The notes below the pieces were generated by a model. That model did no database searches. It was not told the DNA's origin and saw only the letters and a program-made list of their open reading frames with translations. Positions 52,676 through 61,942 of a stretch of DNA of 64,000 nucleotides are shown piece after piece. The position numbers and the translations under genes are program-made. The DNA comes from Rhizobiaceae bacterium (GTDB taxonomy: Bacteria; Pseudomonadota; Alphaproteobacteria; Rhizobiales; Rhizobiaceae). Positions within the stretch are counted from its first letter, which is position 1. Each line of letters begins with the position of its first letter. Location: NCBI GenBank assembly GCA_027483885.1, contig JAIXTO010000089.1:1-64000 (forward strand), read 5' to 3'.

Positions 52676-53203
52676 ATGCTCAATGCCAAACACAAATCTC
52701 TCTATGAAGAAGCCCAGCGTCGAGGACGAAGGGATGTTCGACAGATTGAACTCTGCGGCGGGGTCCTCAGCCTTGCCGCTGCAATTGAGGCCGATTGCGC
52801 TCGGCGGCTTTCGCGGCATCAGCTCTCGGAGAGCAAATTCGTCATGCTTGTCGTGCTGCTTGAGGCGAAGGATGGGCTTGCTGCCAACGAAGTAGCGACA
52901 CGCTGTGGTGTCACGCGCGCCACCATGACCAGCCTGATCGATGGGCTGGAGCGTGATGGCCTCGCCCGTCGCACAGCCGATGGACAAGATCGACGTAGCG
53001 TCAACATCCAACTGACAGACAAAGGCGCGGATCTGGCACGTTCCGTGTTCGACGAACATGCGGAATGGTTGGCTTCGGTCTTCGGTGGATTGGATCGGGA
53101 GCAGTCGGAGCTACTGACCTCGATGATCCGTTTGATCTGGCAGAAAACCGATGTCGGAAAACTGGCCTCCGCAGCCACCACACCCGACGATGAGACTGCC
53201 TGA
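52676..53203 (+). CDS. MarR-family regulator
   Basis: A 175-residue regulator. The wHTH spans LSESKFVMLVVLLEAKDGLAANEVATRCGVTRATMTSLIDGLERDGLARR, with the wing TADGQDRRSVNIQLTDKGADL, the classic MarR beta-wing. Helices at both ends would form the dimer interface. It lies 60 bases ahead of the LepA paralogue on the same strand, and no other gene intervenes, so it probably controls that gene. Confidence 0.9.
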   Translation: MLNAKHKSLYEEAQRRGRRDVRQIELCGGVLSLAAAIEADCARRLSRHQLSESKFVMLVVLLEAKDGLAANEVATRCGVTRATMTSLIDGLERDGLARRTADGQDRRSVNIQLTDKGADLARSVFDEHAEWLASVFGGLDREQSELLTSMIRLIWQKTDVGKLASAATTPDDETA

Positions 53204-53263
53204 GCAAGGTCCACTTGCCCCTCTACTTTCAGGCGCAATCAGGCAATCAGCAAGGCCACTCCC

Positions 53264-55054
53264 ATGCCTCTCTCGAATATCCGTAATTTCTGCATCATTG
53301 CCCATATTGACCACGGCAAGTCGACACTCGCCGACCGTTTCATTGAGATGACCCAGACGGTAACCGACCGCGACATGCAGGAACAGCTGCTTGATTCAAT
53401 GGATATTGAGCGAGAGCGCGGCATCACAGTGAAGCTGCGCCCAGTGCGCATGCAGCACCGAGCCGCGGACGGCATCGACTACCAGTTCAACCTGATCGAT
53501 ACACCCGGCCATGTGGATTTCTCCGCTGAAGTCAGTCGTAGCCTTGCGGCCTGCGAGGGCGCAATCGTCCTGATCGATGCGACGCAGGGCGTGCAGGCGC
53601 AGACCATTGCCAATGTGCGGCTGGCGCGCGAACAGGGGCTGAAGTTGCTTGCCGTTCTCAATAAGATCGACAGTCCACTTTCCGATCCGCAGCGCATCAT
53701 TCGCCAGCTTTACGACATCGAGGGGCTCGATCCGGACGAGGTGCTGCTGGTATCGGCCAGAACCGGCGAAGGCGTTCGCACGGTGCTGGACGCGATTGCA
53801 AGCACGTTCCCACCGCCAGAAAGCAAGGATGAGCTGCTGCGGGCGCTTGTCTTCGACAGCTATTACGATCCCTATCGGGGCGTGGTCCTTTCAGTGCGCG
53901 TCGTGGACGGCACCGTGGCAGTGGGCAATCGCATTCGCTTCATGTCGGCACCTGCCGGGTTCGAAGTGACTGAAGTGGGCATTTTTCGACCCGAACTTGT
54001 GCCGTGGAAAAAACTCTCGGCCGGAGAGGTTGGTTATGTCGCAACCGGCATCAAGGACCCCACCTACATCCGGCTCGGTGACACGCTGACATGGATGGAC
54101 AAGCCCGCGCAACAGCCGGTTGCCACCTACCGTGAATCCAAACCCATGGTGTTTGCAGGTCTATACCCTTCCGGCAATCTGACCATCAACATGTTGCGCG
54201 ATGCGGTGCAGAAGCTCGCGCTGAATGACGCCGCCTTCCGCGCCGAAGCCGAAGTTTCGGAAGCTCTAGGCGCTGGCTATCGCTGTGGTTTCCTGGGTAT
54301 GTTGCATCTGGAGATCATCAAAGAGCGACTGAGACGGGAGTATGGCGTCGAAGTCATCACCACTGCGCCGAGCGTTGTCTACAAGGTGACGCTCAAAGAC
54401 GGCGAAGTACGCTTCATCGACAATCCAGCCCATTTTCCGAACCCGGAGACACTCGAGCTTGCCGAAGAACCGATGGTGTCAAGCGTGATTCAGACGCCCT
54501 CGGATCACGTTGGCGCGGTGATGGAATTGTGCGGTCGCAGCCGTGGCATCTTCGGCACACTGGATTATGGCGATGATGGTTATGCGCGCATTGCTTATGA
54601 ACTGCCCATGAGCCAGATGGCCTTTGGCTTTTTCGACAGCCTGAAATCCCTGACCCAGGGTTATGCCACACTGGATTACGAGTTCTCCGATTACCGTCCC
54701 GCTGATCTTGTGCGTGTGGATATCCTGATCGAGAATCAACCAGTCGATGCCTTCGCCTTTGTGTGCGTGCGACTGCAGGCCTACGAGAAAGCCGCCGATA
54801 TCGTTCACAGACTGAAATATGTCATGCCAAAAAAGCTCTATCCTGTGCCGCTTCAGGCCGCCATCGGCAGCCGCGTGATCGCCCGCGAAGATATTCCTCC
54901 ATTGCGCAAAGATGCGCTGGCCAAGGGCTTCGAGGGGAGCATGTCGGCAAAAAACAGACTGATCCGCAAGGCGAAGGAAAACAAGGGCAAGCGACACGGA
55001 CTTTCCCGGGGCGACATCCCCAAGGAAGCCTTTCTCGCGATACTGGGCGTATGA
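53264..55054 (+). CDS. lepA: LepA/EF4-like translation GTPase, divergent paralogue
   Basis: A 596-residue translation factor with full LepA architecture. The G domain has AHIDHGKST, the RGIT switch, [12 protein letters not shown] and SAR (SAK is usual). Domain II and the EF-G-like domains follow, then the LepA C-terminal part [34 protein letters not shown] ending [13 protein letters not shown]4 binds ribosomes and affects back-translocation or initiation under stress. Many positions differ from the housekeeping form I recall (for example [28 protein letters not shown]), and the MarR partner suggests an inducible second copy. Whether a standard lepA exists elsewhere is not visible. Confidence 0.88.
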   Translation: MPLSNIRNFCIIAHIDHGKSTLADRFIEMTQTVTDRDMQEQLLDSMDIERERGITVKLRPVRMQHRAADGIDYQFNLIDTPGHVDFSAEVSRSLAACEGAIVLIDATQGVQAQTIANVRLAREQGLKLLAVLNKIDSPLSDPQRIIRQLYDIEGLDPDEVLLVSARTGEGVRTVLDAIASTFPPPESKDELLRALVFDSYYDPYRGVVLSVRVVDGTVAVGNRIRFMSAPAGFEVTEVGIFRPELVPWKKLSAGEVGYVATGIKDPTYIRLGDTLTWMDKPAQQPVATYRESKPMVFAGLYPSGNLTINMLRDAVQKLALNDAAFRAEAEVSEALGAGYRCGFLGMLHLEIIKERLRREYGVEVITTAPSVVYKVTLKDGEVRFIDNPAHFPNPETLELAEEPMVSSVIQTPSDHVGAVMELCGRSRGIFGTLDYGDDGYARIAYELPMSQMAFGFFDSLKSLTQGYATLDYEFSDYRPADLVRVDILIENQPVDAFAFVCVRLQAYEKAADIVHRLKYVMPKKLYPVPLQAAIGSRVIAREDIPPLRKDALAKGFEGSMSAKNRLIRKAKENKGKRHGLSRGDIPKEAFLAILGV

Positions 55055-55093
55055 ATGCCAAAGGGGCGCCGGAAGGTGGCGGCGTGTCTTCCT

Positions 55094-56305
55094 CTACGGC
55101 GCGCTCTTTTCTTCGAAGTCGCTGAGCATCTGAAATAAATCCTCGCGATCCTGATCAAGATGCGGTGGAGGGCGATGAAGGCGAACGGGCGTCACCGACA
55201 TTTTCAGAGGATTGCCAAGAAGGCGCAGAGGCTGCCCCTCCGGCGTCTGCATGTCCACCACCATCTCCCGCGCCAGCGTGTGCGGATTGGAGACGACCTG
55301 ATCGATGGTTGCCACCCGCCCGGCGGGGATTTCGGCCAGGACGAGACGTCGCTCCCATTGTTCCGCCGTCTGCGTTTTCAAGGCCTCGGTGACAAGACCG
55401 TCCAGCGCATCGATATTCACCACCCGGTCGCGGTTGCGGGCGAAACGCGCGTCGTGAACAAGTTCCGGCGTGCCGATGACTGCACAAAAACGGGCAAACT
55501 GCTGATCGTTGCCAACGGCGATCGCGATGTCACCGTCCGCTGTCGTGAAGGTCTGATAGGGTGCGATGTTGGGATGCCGGTTGCCGATCCGTGCCGGTAT
55601 CCTGCCGGAGACCAGATGGTTTGTTGCTGCATTGATCAGCCAGGCCACCTGGGCGTCGTAAAGCGCCAGATCGATATATTGGCCTTCACCTGTGCGATCC
55701 CGGTGGCGAAGAGCGGCCAGGATGCCGACCGTCGCGTACATGCCGCACATGACGTCCGCAATGCCGAGACCGACCTTGACTGGCCGCCCTCCATCCGCGT
55801 CACTGTCGCCGGTGATGCTCATGATGCCACCCATGGCCTGGATCAGGAAATCGTAGCCGGTGCGGTCAGCGTAAGGCCCTGTCTGGCCAAAGCCTGAAAT
55901 CGCACACCAGACGATATCCGGCTTGACCCTGCATAGGTCGTCATACCCAAGGCCGCGGCGCGCGAGGTCGCCCGGCTTGTAGTTTTCGATGAGGACATCG
56001 CACATCGCCACCAGTCGTTTGACCAGCGCGACCCCGTCTTCGGTCGCAAGATCGATTGCGATCGATCGCTTGTTGCGGTTGGCCGAGAGGAAATAGGCGC
56101 TGAGATCACTGTCGCTTCCATCAGCATTGGCAACAAAGGGCGGGCCCCAGCTGCGGGTATCATCCCCGGCTCCCGGCCGCTCGACCTTGATGACATCCGC
56201 GCCCAGATCGGCGAGAAGCTGCGCCGCCGTCGGCCCGGCCAGGATGCGAGAGAGGTCAAGGATGCGCAGCCCCTCGAGGCTTTGGGGCTTCTGGTGGTCG
56301 GACAT
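55094..56305 (-). CDS. Class III CoA-transferase (CaiB/BaiF family)
   Basis: ATG 56305 (MSDHQKPQSLEGL) follows GAGGTG; the track start 56365 reads into the acyltransferase gene. The 403-residue product has the family N-terminus LRILDLSRILAGPTAAQLLADLGADVIKVERPGAGDDTRSWGPPF and SANRNKRSIAIDLATEDG with the conserved Asp further on (IENYKPGDLARRGLGYDD). FGQTGPYADRTGYDFLIQAMGG is also typical. It moves CoA between acids such as formate/oxalate or succinate and others. It ends a minus-strand operon with a ThDP enzyme. Confidence 0.92.
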   Translation of the reverse strand: MSDHQKPQSLEGLRILDLSRILAGPTAAQLLADLGADVIKVERPGAGDDTRSWGPPFVANADGSDSDLSAYFLSANRNKRSIAIDLATEDGVALVKRLVAMCDVLIENYKPGDLARRGLGYDDLCRVKPDIVWCAISGFGQTGPYADRTGYDFLIQAMGGIMSITGDSDADGGRPVKVGLGIADVMCGMYATVGILAALRHRDRTGEGQYIDLALYDAQVAWLINAATNHLVSGRIPARIGNRHPNIAPYQTFTTADGDIAIAVGNDQQFARFCAVIGTPELVHDARFARNRDRVVNIDALDGLVTEALKTQTAEQWERRLVLAEIPAGRVATIDQVVSNPHTLAREMVVDMQTPEGQPLRLLGNPLKMSVTPVRLHRPPPHLDQDREDLFQMLSDFEEKSAP

Positions 56306-56312
56306 CGACACC

Positions 56313-57458
56313 TCACGATTTCCAGGGGGACATTTTGAACCAGCGAACCAGATAGGCAGCCGCAATCAGGGTGGCAAAGCCAAACAGGTTGCCGATCACT
56401 TCGGCAGAAGTCGTACGGCCGGCATGATCAAGAGCGATGCCGATCGGCTGAGCGATGACGATGCCGGTGATGAAGACGGCGAGCGATTGTTGTCCAACGA
56501 CGGTCAGCACACGCACGATCCGACCGCGCAGGCGCGCACCCTTTTCGCCGACCAGATGCACCGCGATATAACAGAGGGCCAGGAAATGAACGAAGCGGAG
56601 CAGGCCGAAATCGGTCTTGTCGGTCAGCGGAGCGATCTGCTCGGCCGCCATCTGGAAGAAAGGATGGACCGCGTGGAAATGCACCCATGCGAAAGGCACC
56701 GTGACGATCACGATTGCAACGGCAAGCACCATCAGACGACGGTCATAGCCCGGTGACGGCAGCGTGCCACGCATGAGGAAAAAACCGCTGTAGAACAGAA
56801 GTTGCCAGCCGAAGGGATCGAAAAACCATGGGCGATCCGACCAGGGCTCGGCCGGCAGGCGTGTCAGTCCGAACTGGGTTGCACACCATAAGGCAACCAT
56901 CAGGGCGAGAGGCAGGTAACGATGCACGTTCGAGGCAAAGATCATCAATGGCATCAATGCCAGGATGACGATGTACATCGGAAGGATGTCAAAATAGTTC
57001 GGCACGTAGGTCAGCGTCAGCAATCCGACCAGCAGGCCGCCCGGATCCTTCATGAAGGGCACGAGGTTGAGGCTTTCGACATAGGTGACGCCGTCATAGC
57101 GTGTTCCCGCCAGGACCATCATGGCAACAACCACGACAAAGACGGCAATGTGAGCCCAGAAGATCTGCCAGATGCGGTGTCCGACACGCGCAATCAGCGC
57201 AGTTGCGCCCTGGCGATCATAGGTCGAGCCAAAGGCAATCGCCGATGCCATGCCGGATTGAAAGACGAACATTTCCGTCGCGTCCGAAAAGCCGAAGCGC
57301 GCCGGTATCCAGAGCGCCCAGCCATCATCGGGGATATGCGCCAGCAGAATGATGAGCATGCCAATGCCGCGAAAGAAATCGAGGCGCAGATCGCGGGGAC
57401 GTTTTATCTCTAGTGCAGCCGACGCCTGTTTCGCCTGTGTATCAGAAGGCGCCGTCAT
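56313..57458 (-). CDS. OpgC-like membrane acyltransferase
   Basis: ATG 57458 (MTAPSDTQAKQ) is chosen, overlapping the ThDP gene end by 17 bases; the track start 57554 reads deep into it. The 381-residue product has about 10 helices and the OpgC signature RPRDLRLDFFRGIGMLIILLAHIPDDGW, in which Asp-Phe-Phe-Arg-Gly is the acyltransferase-3-type motif. FGFSDATEMFVFQSGMASAIAFG follows. OpgC proteins add succinyl groups to periplasmic glucans. In this operon another acceptor is possible. Confidence 0.85.
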   Translation of the reverse strand: MTAPSDTQAKQASAALEIKRPRDLRLDFFRGIGMLIILLAHIPDDGWALWIPARFGFSDATEMFVFQSGMASAIAFGSTYDRQGATALIARVGHRIWQIFWAHIAVFVVVVAMMVLAGTRYDGVTYVESLNLVPFMKDPGGLLVGLLTLTYVPNYFDILPMYIVILALMPLMIFASNVHRYLPLALMVALWCATQFGLTRLPAEPWSDRPWFFDPFGWQLLFYSGFFLMRGTLPSPGYDRRLMVLAVAIVIVTVPFAWVHFHAVHPFFQMAAEQIAPLTDKTDFGLLRFVHFLALCYIAVHLVGEKGARLRGRIVRVLTVVGQQSLAVFITGIVIAQPIGIALDHAGRTTSAEVIGNLFGFATLIAAAYLVRWFKMSPWKS

Positions 57459-59082
57459 AGGCTCTGGCATCGAACCTGCAGGCGATAAGGCTGAAGCCCG
57501 GACGTCTTCCGGCGTCCTCAAGCGCGTTACGGAAGTCATCGATTGTCTCCACATTCACACCATGGCCGCCAAATCCTTGCGCGACGGCGGCAAAATCCGT
57601 TTCCCCGAGAGTGACACCGACCGAAGGCAGCCCGGCAGATGCCTGCTTCAGGGCGATCAGCGCGAGGCTGCGGTCCTGGAACAGAACGACGGTTACCGGC
57701 AGGCCGAGATCGCGAAGAGTTGCAAGTTCGCCGATGCCCATTTCAAGGCCGCCGTCACCCATCACGGCAAAAACCCGCCGCGACGGATCGGCAACCTTCG
57801 CGCCGATCGCCAACGGCAAGGCCGCATTCATGGTGCAGAAACCGGCGGACTGGAGAAGGGTGAGCGGCTGGGTCGCAACCCATTTTTGCGACAGAAGGAT
57901 ACGATGGGCGCCGCTATCGACGGTCACGAGGCCACCCGGACCGGCAACGCGGTTCAAATGATCGATGATCGCATGGGGTCCCCACGGCTGTTTTGTTGAA
58001 AAGATCCGCCGAAGCTCTGTTTTCGCCGCCTCAGGCTCCCCATCCGCCCTTGTCCTGCGCTGCGCAAGCGCACCGTTGAGGGCCTGCAGGATGCGTGACG
58101 GCGCGCCACCGATCCAGGTGCCAGCGTGATGCATGGCGTGATCGGGAGGGACGCTCGACATATCCACCAGCTTTGCCGGATCGGCGACGAAATCCAGCCA
58201 GCCAAGACGCATTTCTATCGGATCGTAACCGACGAGAAGCACCAGATCCGCTTGCCGTGCCAGCGGAAGGAGAACAGCATCTGCCAGCGGCGACAGGCCC
58301 GCAGCACCAAGCGCCAGCGGATGGTCTTCCGGGATGACGCCCTTGGCCTTGTAGGTGGTGATCACAGGGGCGCCGATGGTCTCTGCCAGATGCTGCAGCG
58401 CGGGTCCGGCCTGACTGCGGGCCGCTTCAAGGCCGGCTATAAGCAACGGCCGATCGGCACCCTGGATACGCTCCAACAGAAAACGAACAGCAGGCTCTGC
58501 CCCGGAAACGGGGGCCGCGAACCGTTTCGGGGGCGCGGGAATAGATGTTTCCATGCTGGATGCTGCAGCAACTGCAGGCGAAAGATCCAGATGCACAGGC
58601 CCCATCGGGTCTGTCATTGCAATTGCAAGAGCCCGCGCCACAGTGGAGGCGGCACTTTCAGGCTCGATTTCGAACGATGCCTTGACGAGCGGTCGCAACA
58701 GCTGAGCGTGGTCGATCACCTGGTGCGTGTAGCGTGCGCGCGTGGCACGGTCGACGACACCAGAAATGACCACCAGCGGAACCCGTTCCTGCACGGCATC
58801 GGCAATGCCGTTGACGGCATTTGCAAGACCCGGACCGACCGTTGTCACCAGCAGTTCGGGATGAGCAGTCATGGCACTGGCACCCGCTGCCATGATGGCG
58901 GCAGACGTTTCATGACGCGCGAGATGGAACGTTATTCCAGCCGTTTGCAGGGCGTCGATCAGTGTCACCACCTCTCCGCCCGGCACACCGAAGGCATGGC
59001 GCACATCGTGTGCGTGGAGGGTCTTTGCAACGATGTCGGCAACGCGGTTCAGACTTCGGGCCAGGCTTCGGGATTGAGACAT
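57442..59082 (-). CDS. ThDP-dependent enzyme of the acetolactate-synthase fold
   Basis: A 546-residue ThDP enzyme. The N-terminal PYR domain contains GVPGGEVVTLIDAL and the catalytic Glu in LARHETSAAIMAAGAS. The middle domain has LAETIGAPVITTYKAKGVIPEDHP. The C-terminal PP domain has the ThDP motif FAVMGDGGLEMGIGELATLRDLGLP. Family members include acetolactate synthase, oxalyl-CoA decarboxylase, sulfopyruvate and phosphonopyruvate decarboxylase. The CoA-transferase two genes downstream makes an acyl-CoA lyase/decarboxylase attractive, but the substrate residues cannot be judged by eye. Confidence 0.88.
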   Translation of the reverse strand: MSQSRSLARSLNRVADIVAKTLHAHDVRHAFGVPGGEVVTLIDALQTAGITFHLARHETSAAIMAAGASAMTAHPELLVTTVGPGLANAVNGIADAVQERVPLVVISGVVDRATRARYTHQVIDHAQLLRPLVKASFEIEPESAASTVARALAIAMTDPMGPVHLDLSPAVAAASSMETSIPAPPKRFAAPVSGAEPAVRFLLERIQGADRPLLIAGLEAARSQAGPALQHLAETIGAPVITTYKAKGVIPEDHPLALGAAGLSPLADAVLLPLARQADLVLLVGYDPIEMRLGWLDFVADPAKLVDMSSVPPDHAMHHAGTWIGGAPSRILQALNGALAQRRTRADGEPEAAKTELRRIFSTKQPWGPHAIIDHLNRVAGPGGLVTVDSGAHRILLSQKWVATQPLTLLQSAGFCTMNAALPLAIGAKVADPSRRVFAVMGDGGLEMGIGELATLRDLGLPVTVVLFQDRSLALIALKQASAGLPSVGVTLGETDFAAVAQGFGGHGVNVETIDDFRNALEDAGRRPGFSLIACRFDARAYDGAF

Positions 59083-59169
59083 TCAGGCAAGCCACTTCCG
59101 TGAGAGTTATTCCACACAGCGCAGCCTACCCAGCCGATGGGGCCGGGCAGGTTTTCTTCTTGATACATC

Positions 59170-59652
59170 CTAGCGTTCCAGGGCACGCACGACGAATGCG
59201 ACGACGATGCCGAACAGGATATGGCCGATGAGAGACGCCCAGGTCAGCGTGATAAAGCCGAGGAATGGCGGCAGACCCGCAAACAGATGCGCCATGACAT
59301 AAAGGGCAAAGATCCAGAGGCCGGTGCCAAAACCGATGCCGGTCAGCAGCAGAGGCAACTTCGGAAAGATCAGGCGCTGGAGCGGCCGGGCAATGAAAAG
59401 ATAACCTATCGGGTAAAAGATGATGCCGACAATGGCGTGAATGGCTTCAGCGGCCAGCGGATTGCTGAAGCCGAAGACGGACTGCACGAGACCGGCAGGT
59501 TCCAGCGGGCCACCAACCCAGAGCGGGGTGAACACCCGAGCCCAGATCTCCCACGTGATGTCTGCGGCAAGGCCCGACAGGACGATGGTCCGCGCCAGGC
59601 CCGGCTGAATATCCGGAAAGATCGGCGATTTCTGCATTTCCATCATAGACAT
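59170..59652 (-). CDS. Four-helix membrane protein, unknown function
   Basis: ATG 59652 follows AAGGAGAAAGTTG; the track start 59655 is TTG. The 160-residue protein has four hydrophobic segments (LARTIVLSGLAADITWEIWARVF, AIHAIVGIIFYPIGYLFIA, LLTGIGFGTGLWIFALYVMAHLF, SLIGHILFGIVVAFVVRAL). I do not recognise a named family. It lies between the TTC38-like and ThDP genes, 24 and 87 bases away, and is probably co-transcribed under the ECF-type promoter at 61083. Confidence 0.8.
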   Translation of the reverse strand: MSMMEMQKSPIFPDIQPGLARTIVLSGLAADITWEIWARVFTPLWVGGPLEPAGLVQSVFGFSNPLAAEAIHAIVGIIFYPIGYLFIARPLQRLIFPKLPLLLTGIGFGTGLWIFALYVMAHLFAGLPPFLGFITLTWASLIGHILFGIVVAFVVRALER

Positions 59653-59679
59653 CAACTTTCTCCTTGGTTGCGGGGTACA

Positions 59680-61017
59680 TCAGGCAGAGAGGCTTCTGCC
59701 GGCTGACCGCTTGATGGACTGGATGGACTGGAAGAGGCGGTCATCCGCCTTGAGGCGTTTGCGGATCTCGCCGATCCGCGACACCGCAGCCTTGTCGCCG
59801 CCGTGTCCGACAGCTCTGGCCAAAGCAAGCACGAAGAAGTCTCGTTGCGCGTTGCTGCCGCCGATCTTCGGGAGGTTGGCCACCATGCGATCGATCACGC
59901 GCTGGTCGGCCGGTGTATCGAGGCCCGCCAGCACACGCGCCATCGGAACGCCAATTTCGGCAGCGACGCGCGCCTGATCATCGACACCGAGGGCCTTGGC
60001 TTCGATCTGCGCCACGAGTTCGGCCATGCCATTGCGATCACCGACTGCCACCATCGCCGCCAGGTTATGAAGGGCGGCAAAGATCAAGGTCGTGTCGGTG
60101 CGCCGGCGATATGCGATTTCGGCGGCGTCCAGCCACCGGTCACCCACCTGGATGCCCGACTGTTGCATACGCCAGAGAAGCGAGACGGCATTGGCCATGT
60201 CCCGGAAATCGTCCGTCTGCTGCGGGCGGACTTCGTCGTCGTAGATCTGCAAGACGCGTTCGTGATCTCCTCGTTCCAGATGCAAAAGGGCAAGATGCCA
60301 GGCCATGTGGAAGGAGAAGTTGTTACAGCGGGACCAGGCCCTGCGGCTGCCTTCAAGCCACTCGATGCCTTCGACCGTGTCACCTCGCATTTCAAAGACA
60401 TGGGAGACGGCGTGAAGGCCCCAGGCGTCATCGGGCTGCAGCAGGACCGCGTGTTGGCCAACAACCAGGGCTTCCTGATATCGCCCATGTTCTTCAAGCG
60501 AAAAGGCGTGGCAGCCGAGAATAAAGCCGGCTGAATTGCTTGCCAGATCCAGTCCGTCGACCGCCTTCGTGCTGGCGCTCAGCATGCTGGCGGCATCGCC
60601 CAGCATGAAACGCAGGGCTTGCGAAATCTTGAACGGGAGAAAGACGGTCGGACGGTCTTCAAAACCGTCATCCAGCAGGTCGGCTGCGTGCGCGAAGGAG
60701 CCGGTGGCAGCCGCCTCAAGCGCCTTGACCAGCACACGCTCGTCACCTGTTCCCCCATCTCTTGCGGCCAGTGCGGTGCGGGCGTTGTTCAAGGCATCGA
60801 CGGCGGGCACCGCAAGTTCCGAGCGCGCCAGGATGAGATTGGCAAACCCCTTCAGCACGTGGCCCGCAACGTGATGGCCATCGGCCGCAATCGTCGCCTG
60901 AAGCGCCGAACCGGTGCTCGGGCGATGGGTCGCCAATCCGAAGACTGCATTCTCGAATGCCCGTTGCGCATCGCAGCTGTCACTACTGGTCACGAGACCA
61001 TATGCATCACGTTTCAT
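59680..61017 (-). CDS. TTC38-like tetratricopeptide-repeat protein
   Basis: A 445-residue soluble helical protein after AAGGAG. Motifs VLKGFANLILAR, LQPDDAWGLHAVSHVFEMRGDTVEG and NNFSFHMAWHLALLHLERGDHERVLQIYD match my memory of the TTC38 family, whose conserved His/Trp residues suggest more than simple TPR binding. The C-terminal helices end in RRLKADDRLF-like repeats. It is the first gene of the minus-strand operon. A GTAACG-N16-CGTAA element lies 66 bases upstream, so sigma control is likely. Molecular function unknown. Confidence 0.83.
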   Translation of the reverse strand: MKRDAYGLVTSSDSCDAQRAFENAVFGLATHRPSTGSALQATIAADGHHVAGHVLKGFANLILARSELAVPAVDALNNARTALAARDGGTGDERVLVKALEAAATGSFAHAADLLDDGFEDRPTVFLPFKISQALRFMLGDAASMLSASTKAVDGLDLASNSAGFILGCHAFSLEEHGRYQEALVVGQHAVLLQPDDAWGLHAVSHVFEMRGDTVEGIEWLEGSRRAWSRCNNFSFHMAWHLALLHLERGDHERVLQIYDDEVRPQQTDDFRDMANAVSLLWRMQQSGIQVGDRWLDAAEIAYRRRTDTTLIFAALHNLAAMVAVGDRNGMAELVAQIEAKALGVDDQARVAAEIGVPMARVLAGLDTPADQRVIDRMVANLPKIGGSNAQRDFFVLALARAVGHGGDKAAVSRIGEIRKRLKADDRLFQSIQSIKRSAGRSLSA

Positions 61018-61082
61018 ACGTTTGCTCCTTGGGGACGCATTGGCGGGCCATCAGGATCCGTCATCACCGTCCACAATGGCGT

Positions 61083-61109
61083 TTACGGCTGCGGCGCAGC
61101 ATTCGTTAC
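61083..61109 (-). promoter_or_regulatory. ECF-type promoter candidate for the TTC38-like operon
   Basis: On the minus strand GTAACG, 16 bases, CGTAA. The -35 is identical to the element before the sigma gene; the -10 differs by one base (CGTA for CGAA). It lies 66 bases upstream of ATG 61017. Confidence 0.55.
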
Positions 61110-61186
61110 AGGGGTCGGGAGATTTTCGATGTCGCGGCAGGGCGGGTTCTTCCGACGCTCGGCGCCAGAGAAATCTTGAGGCCATC

Positions 61187-61212
61187 TGTAACGAACGCAT
61201 GCAGACCTGCGA
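61187..61212 (+). promoter_or_regulatory. ECF-type promoter candidate for the small ORF and CopD-like gene
   Basis: GTAACG, 16 bases, CGAA, the same spacing and sequence as the element before the sigma gene. It lies 53 bases upstream of the small ORF at 61265 and is divergent from the 61083 element. Confidence 0.65.
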
Positions 61213-61264
61213 ATGTGCCTGCGAGCAGCCAACGTTAGCCTCTGGACTGGAAGGACCGAACGCC

Positions 61265-61357
61265 ATGATCGCAGCGACAGCAAAACGGGCCGGTCGTCAT
61301 CGGCACCGCGCGGGGGCAGCCACCGCCGCCGGTTTTATGGCGCGGCGTGACGCGTGA
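61265..61357 (+). CDS. Possible 30-residue arginine-rich small protein
   Basis: ATG 61265 follows GGAAGGA at 9 bases and reads MIAATAKRAGRHRHRAGAAT..., ending TGA whose last base begins the ATG of the next gene (TGATG). The peptide is basic, with many Arg, His and Ala. It could be a real small protein or a leader ORF that couples translation to the membrane protein. It is the first ORF after the ECF-type promoter at 61187. No homologue is known to me. Confidence 0.45.
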   Translation: MIAATAKRAGRHRHRAGAATAAGFMARRDA

Positions 61358-61773
61358 TGTACCTCTACGTCAAGGCGATCCACGTGTTTGCCGTCGTCAC
61401 TCTGATCGGGGGCATGCTGGCGATGGCATTGGTGTTGCGGTCCGCGATTGCTTCGCCAGAGGCAACCGACGTCCGCCGCTTCGGCGAAGCCGTTTTACGC
61501 TGGGACGGACTGGTCACGACACCGGCGCTTGCCATCGTCTGGATGGCAGGTTTCACGATGGCCTTCGGTGCGGGCTGGGACAGTTCGCTCTGGCTGCTGG
61601 TGAAGATGATCCCGGCCGTCGTCCTCAGCGGTCTGCACAGCCTGGAAGCCCTGGTGCTGAAGAGGCTGCTGCGGGAAGGCCGGCGGGTCCACCCGCTGTT
61701 CGGCGCGGCCGCGTTTGCAATCCTTGCCGTCTTTGCAGCCATTGCATGGCTTGCCGTCGTTAAGCCGTTCTAG
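61357..61773 (+). CDS. Small CopD/HemJ-like membrane protein
   Basis: A 138-residue protein with four helices: MYLYVKAIHVFAVVTLIGGMLAMALV, TPALAIVWMAGFTMAF, WLLVKMIPAVVLSGLHSLEALV and AAFAILAVFAAIAWLAVV. The pattern of His in the first helix (KAIHVF) and in the third (LHSLE) resembles CopD/HemJ-type proteins that bind heme or copper, but the match is partial. It is translationally coupled to the small ORF and probably driven by the sigma-type promoter. Confidence 0.78.
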   Translation: MYLYVKAIHVFAVVTLIGGMLAMALVLRSAIASPEATDVRRFGEAVLRWDGLVTTPALAIVWMAGFTMAFGAGWDSSLWLLVKMIPAVVLSGLHSLEALVLKRLLREGRRVHPLFGAAAFAILAVFAAIAWLAVVKPF

Positions 61774-61942
61774 ATTGACGTGGCAGGTGCCGTCTCGATG
61801 ACCCATGCCCGATAGATGCGAAAGTGAAGACGCGCAACGGTGATCGGGCCGTGATTGCATTTTAAATCGACCGTTATAAAACCAATCTTGCGCTGTTCTC
61901 ATCTCTGCGGGAGGCGCGTTCAATTTCCAAGAGACAGATCCC

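Noticed and set aside
59083-59169. A stem with T-rich 3' side in the gap before the ThDP gene as a terminator
   Set aside because: The T-run follows on the plus strand only, while both flanking genes are on the minus strand, and the stem has mismatches.
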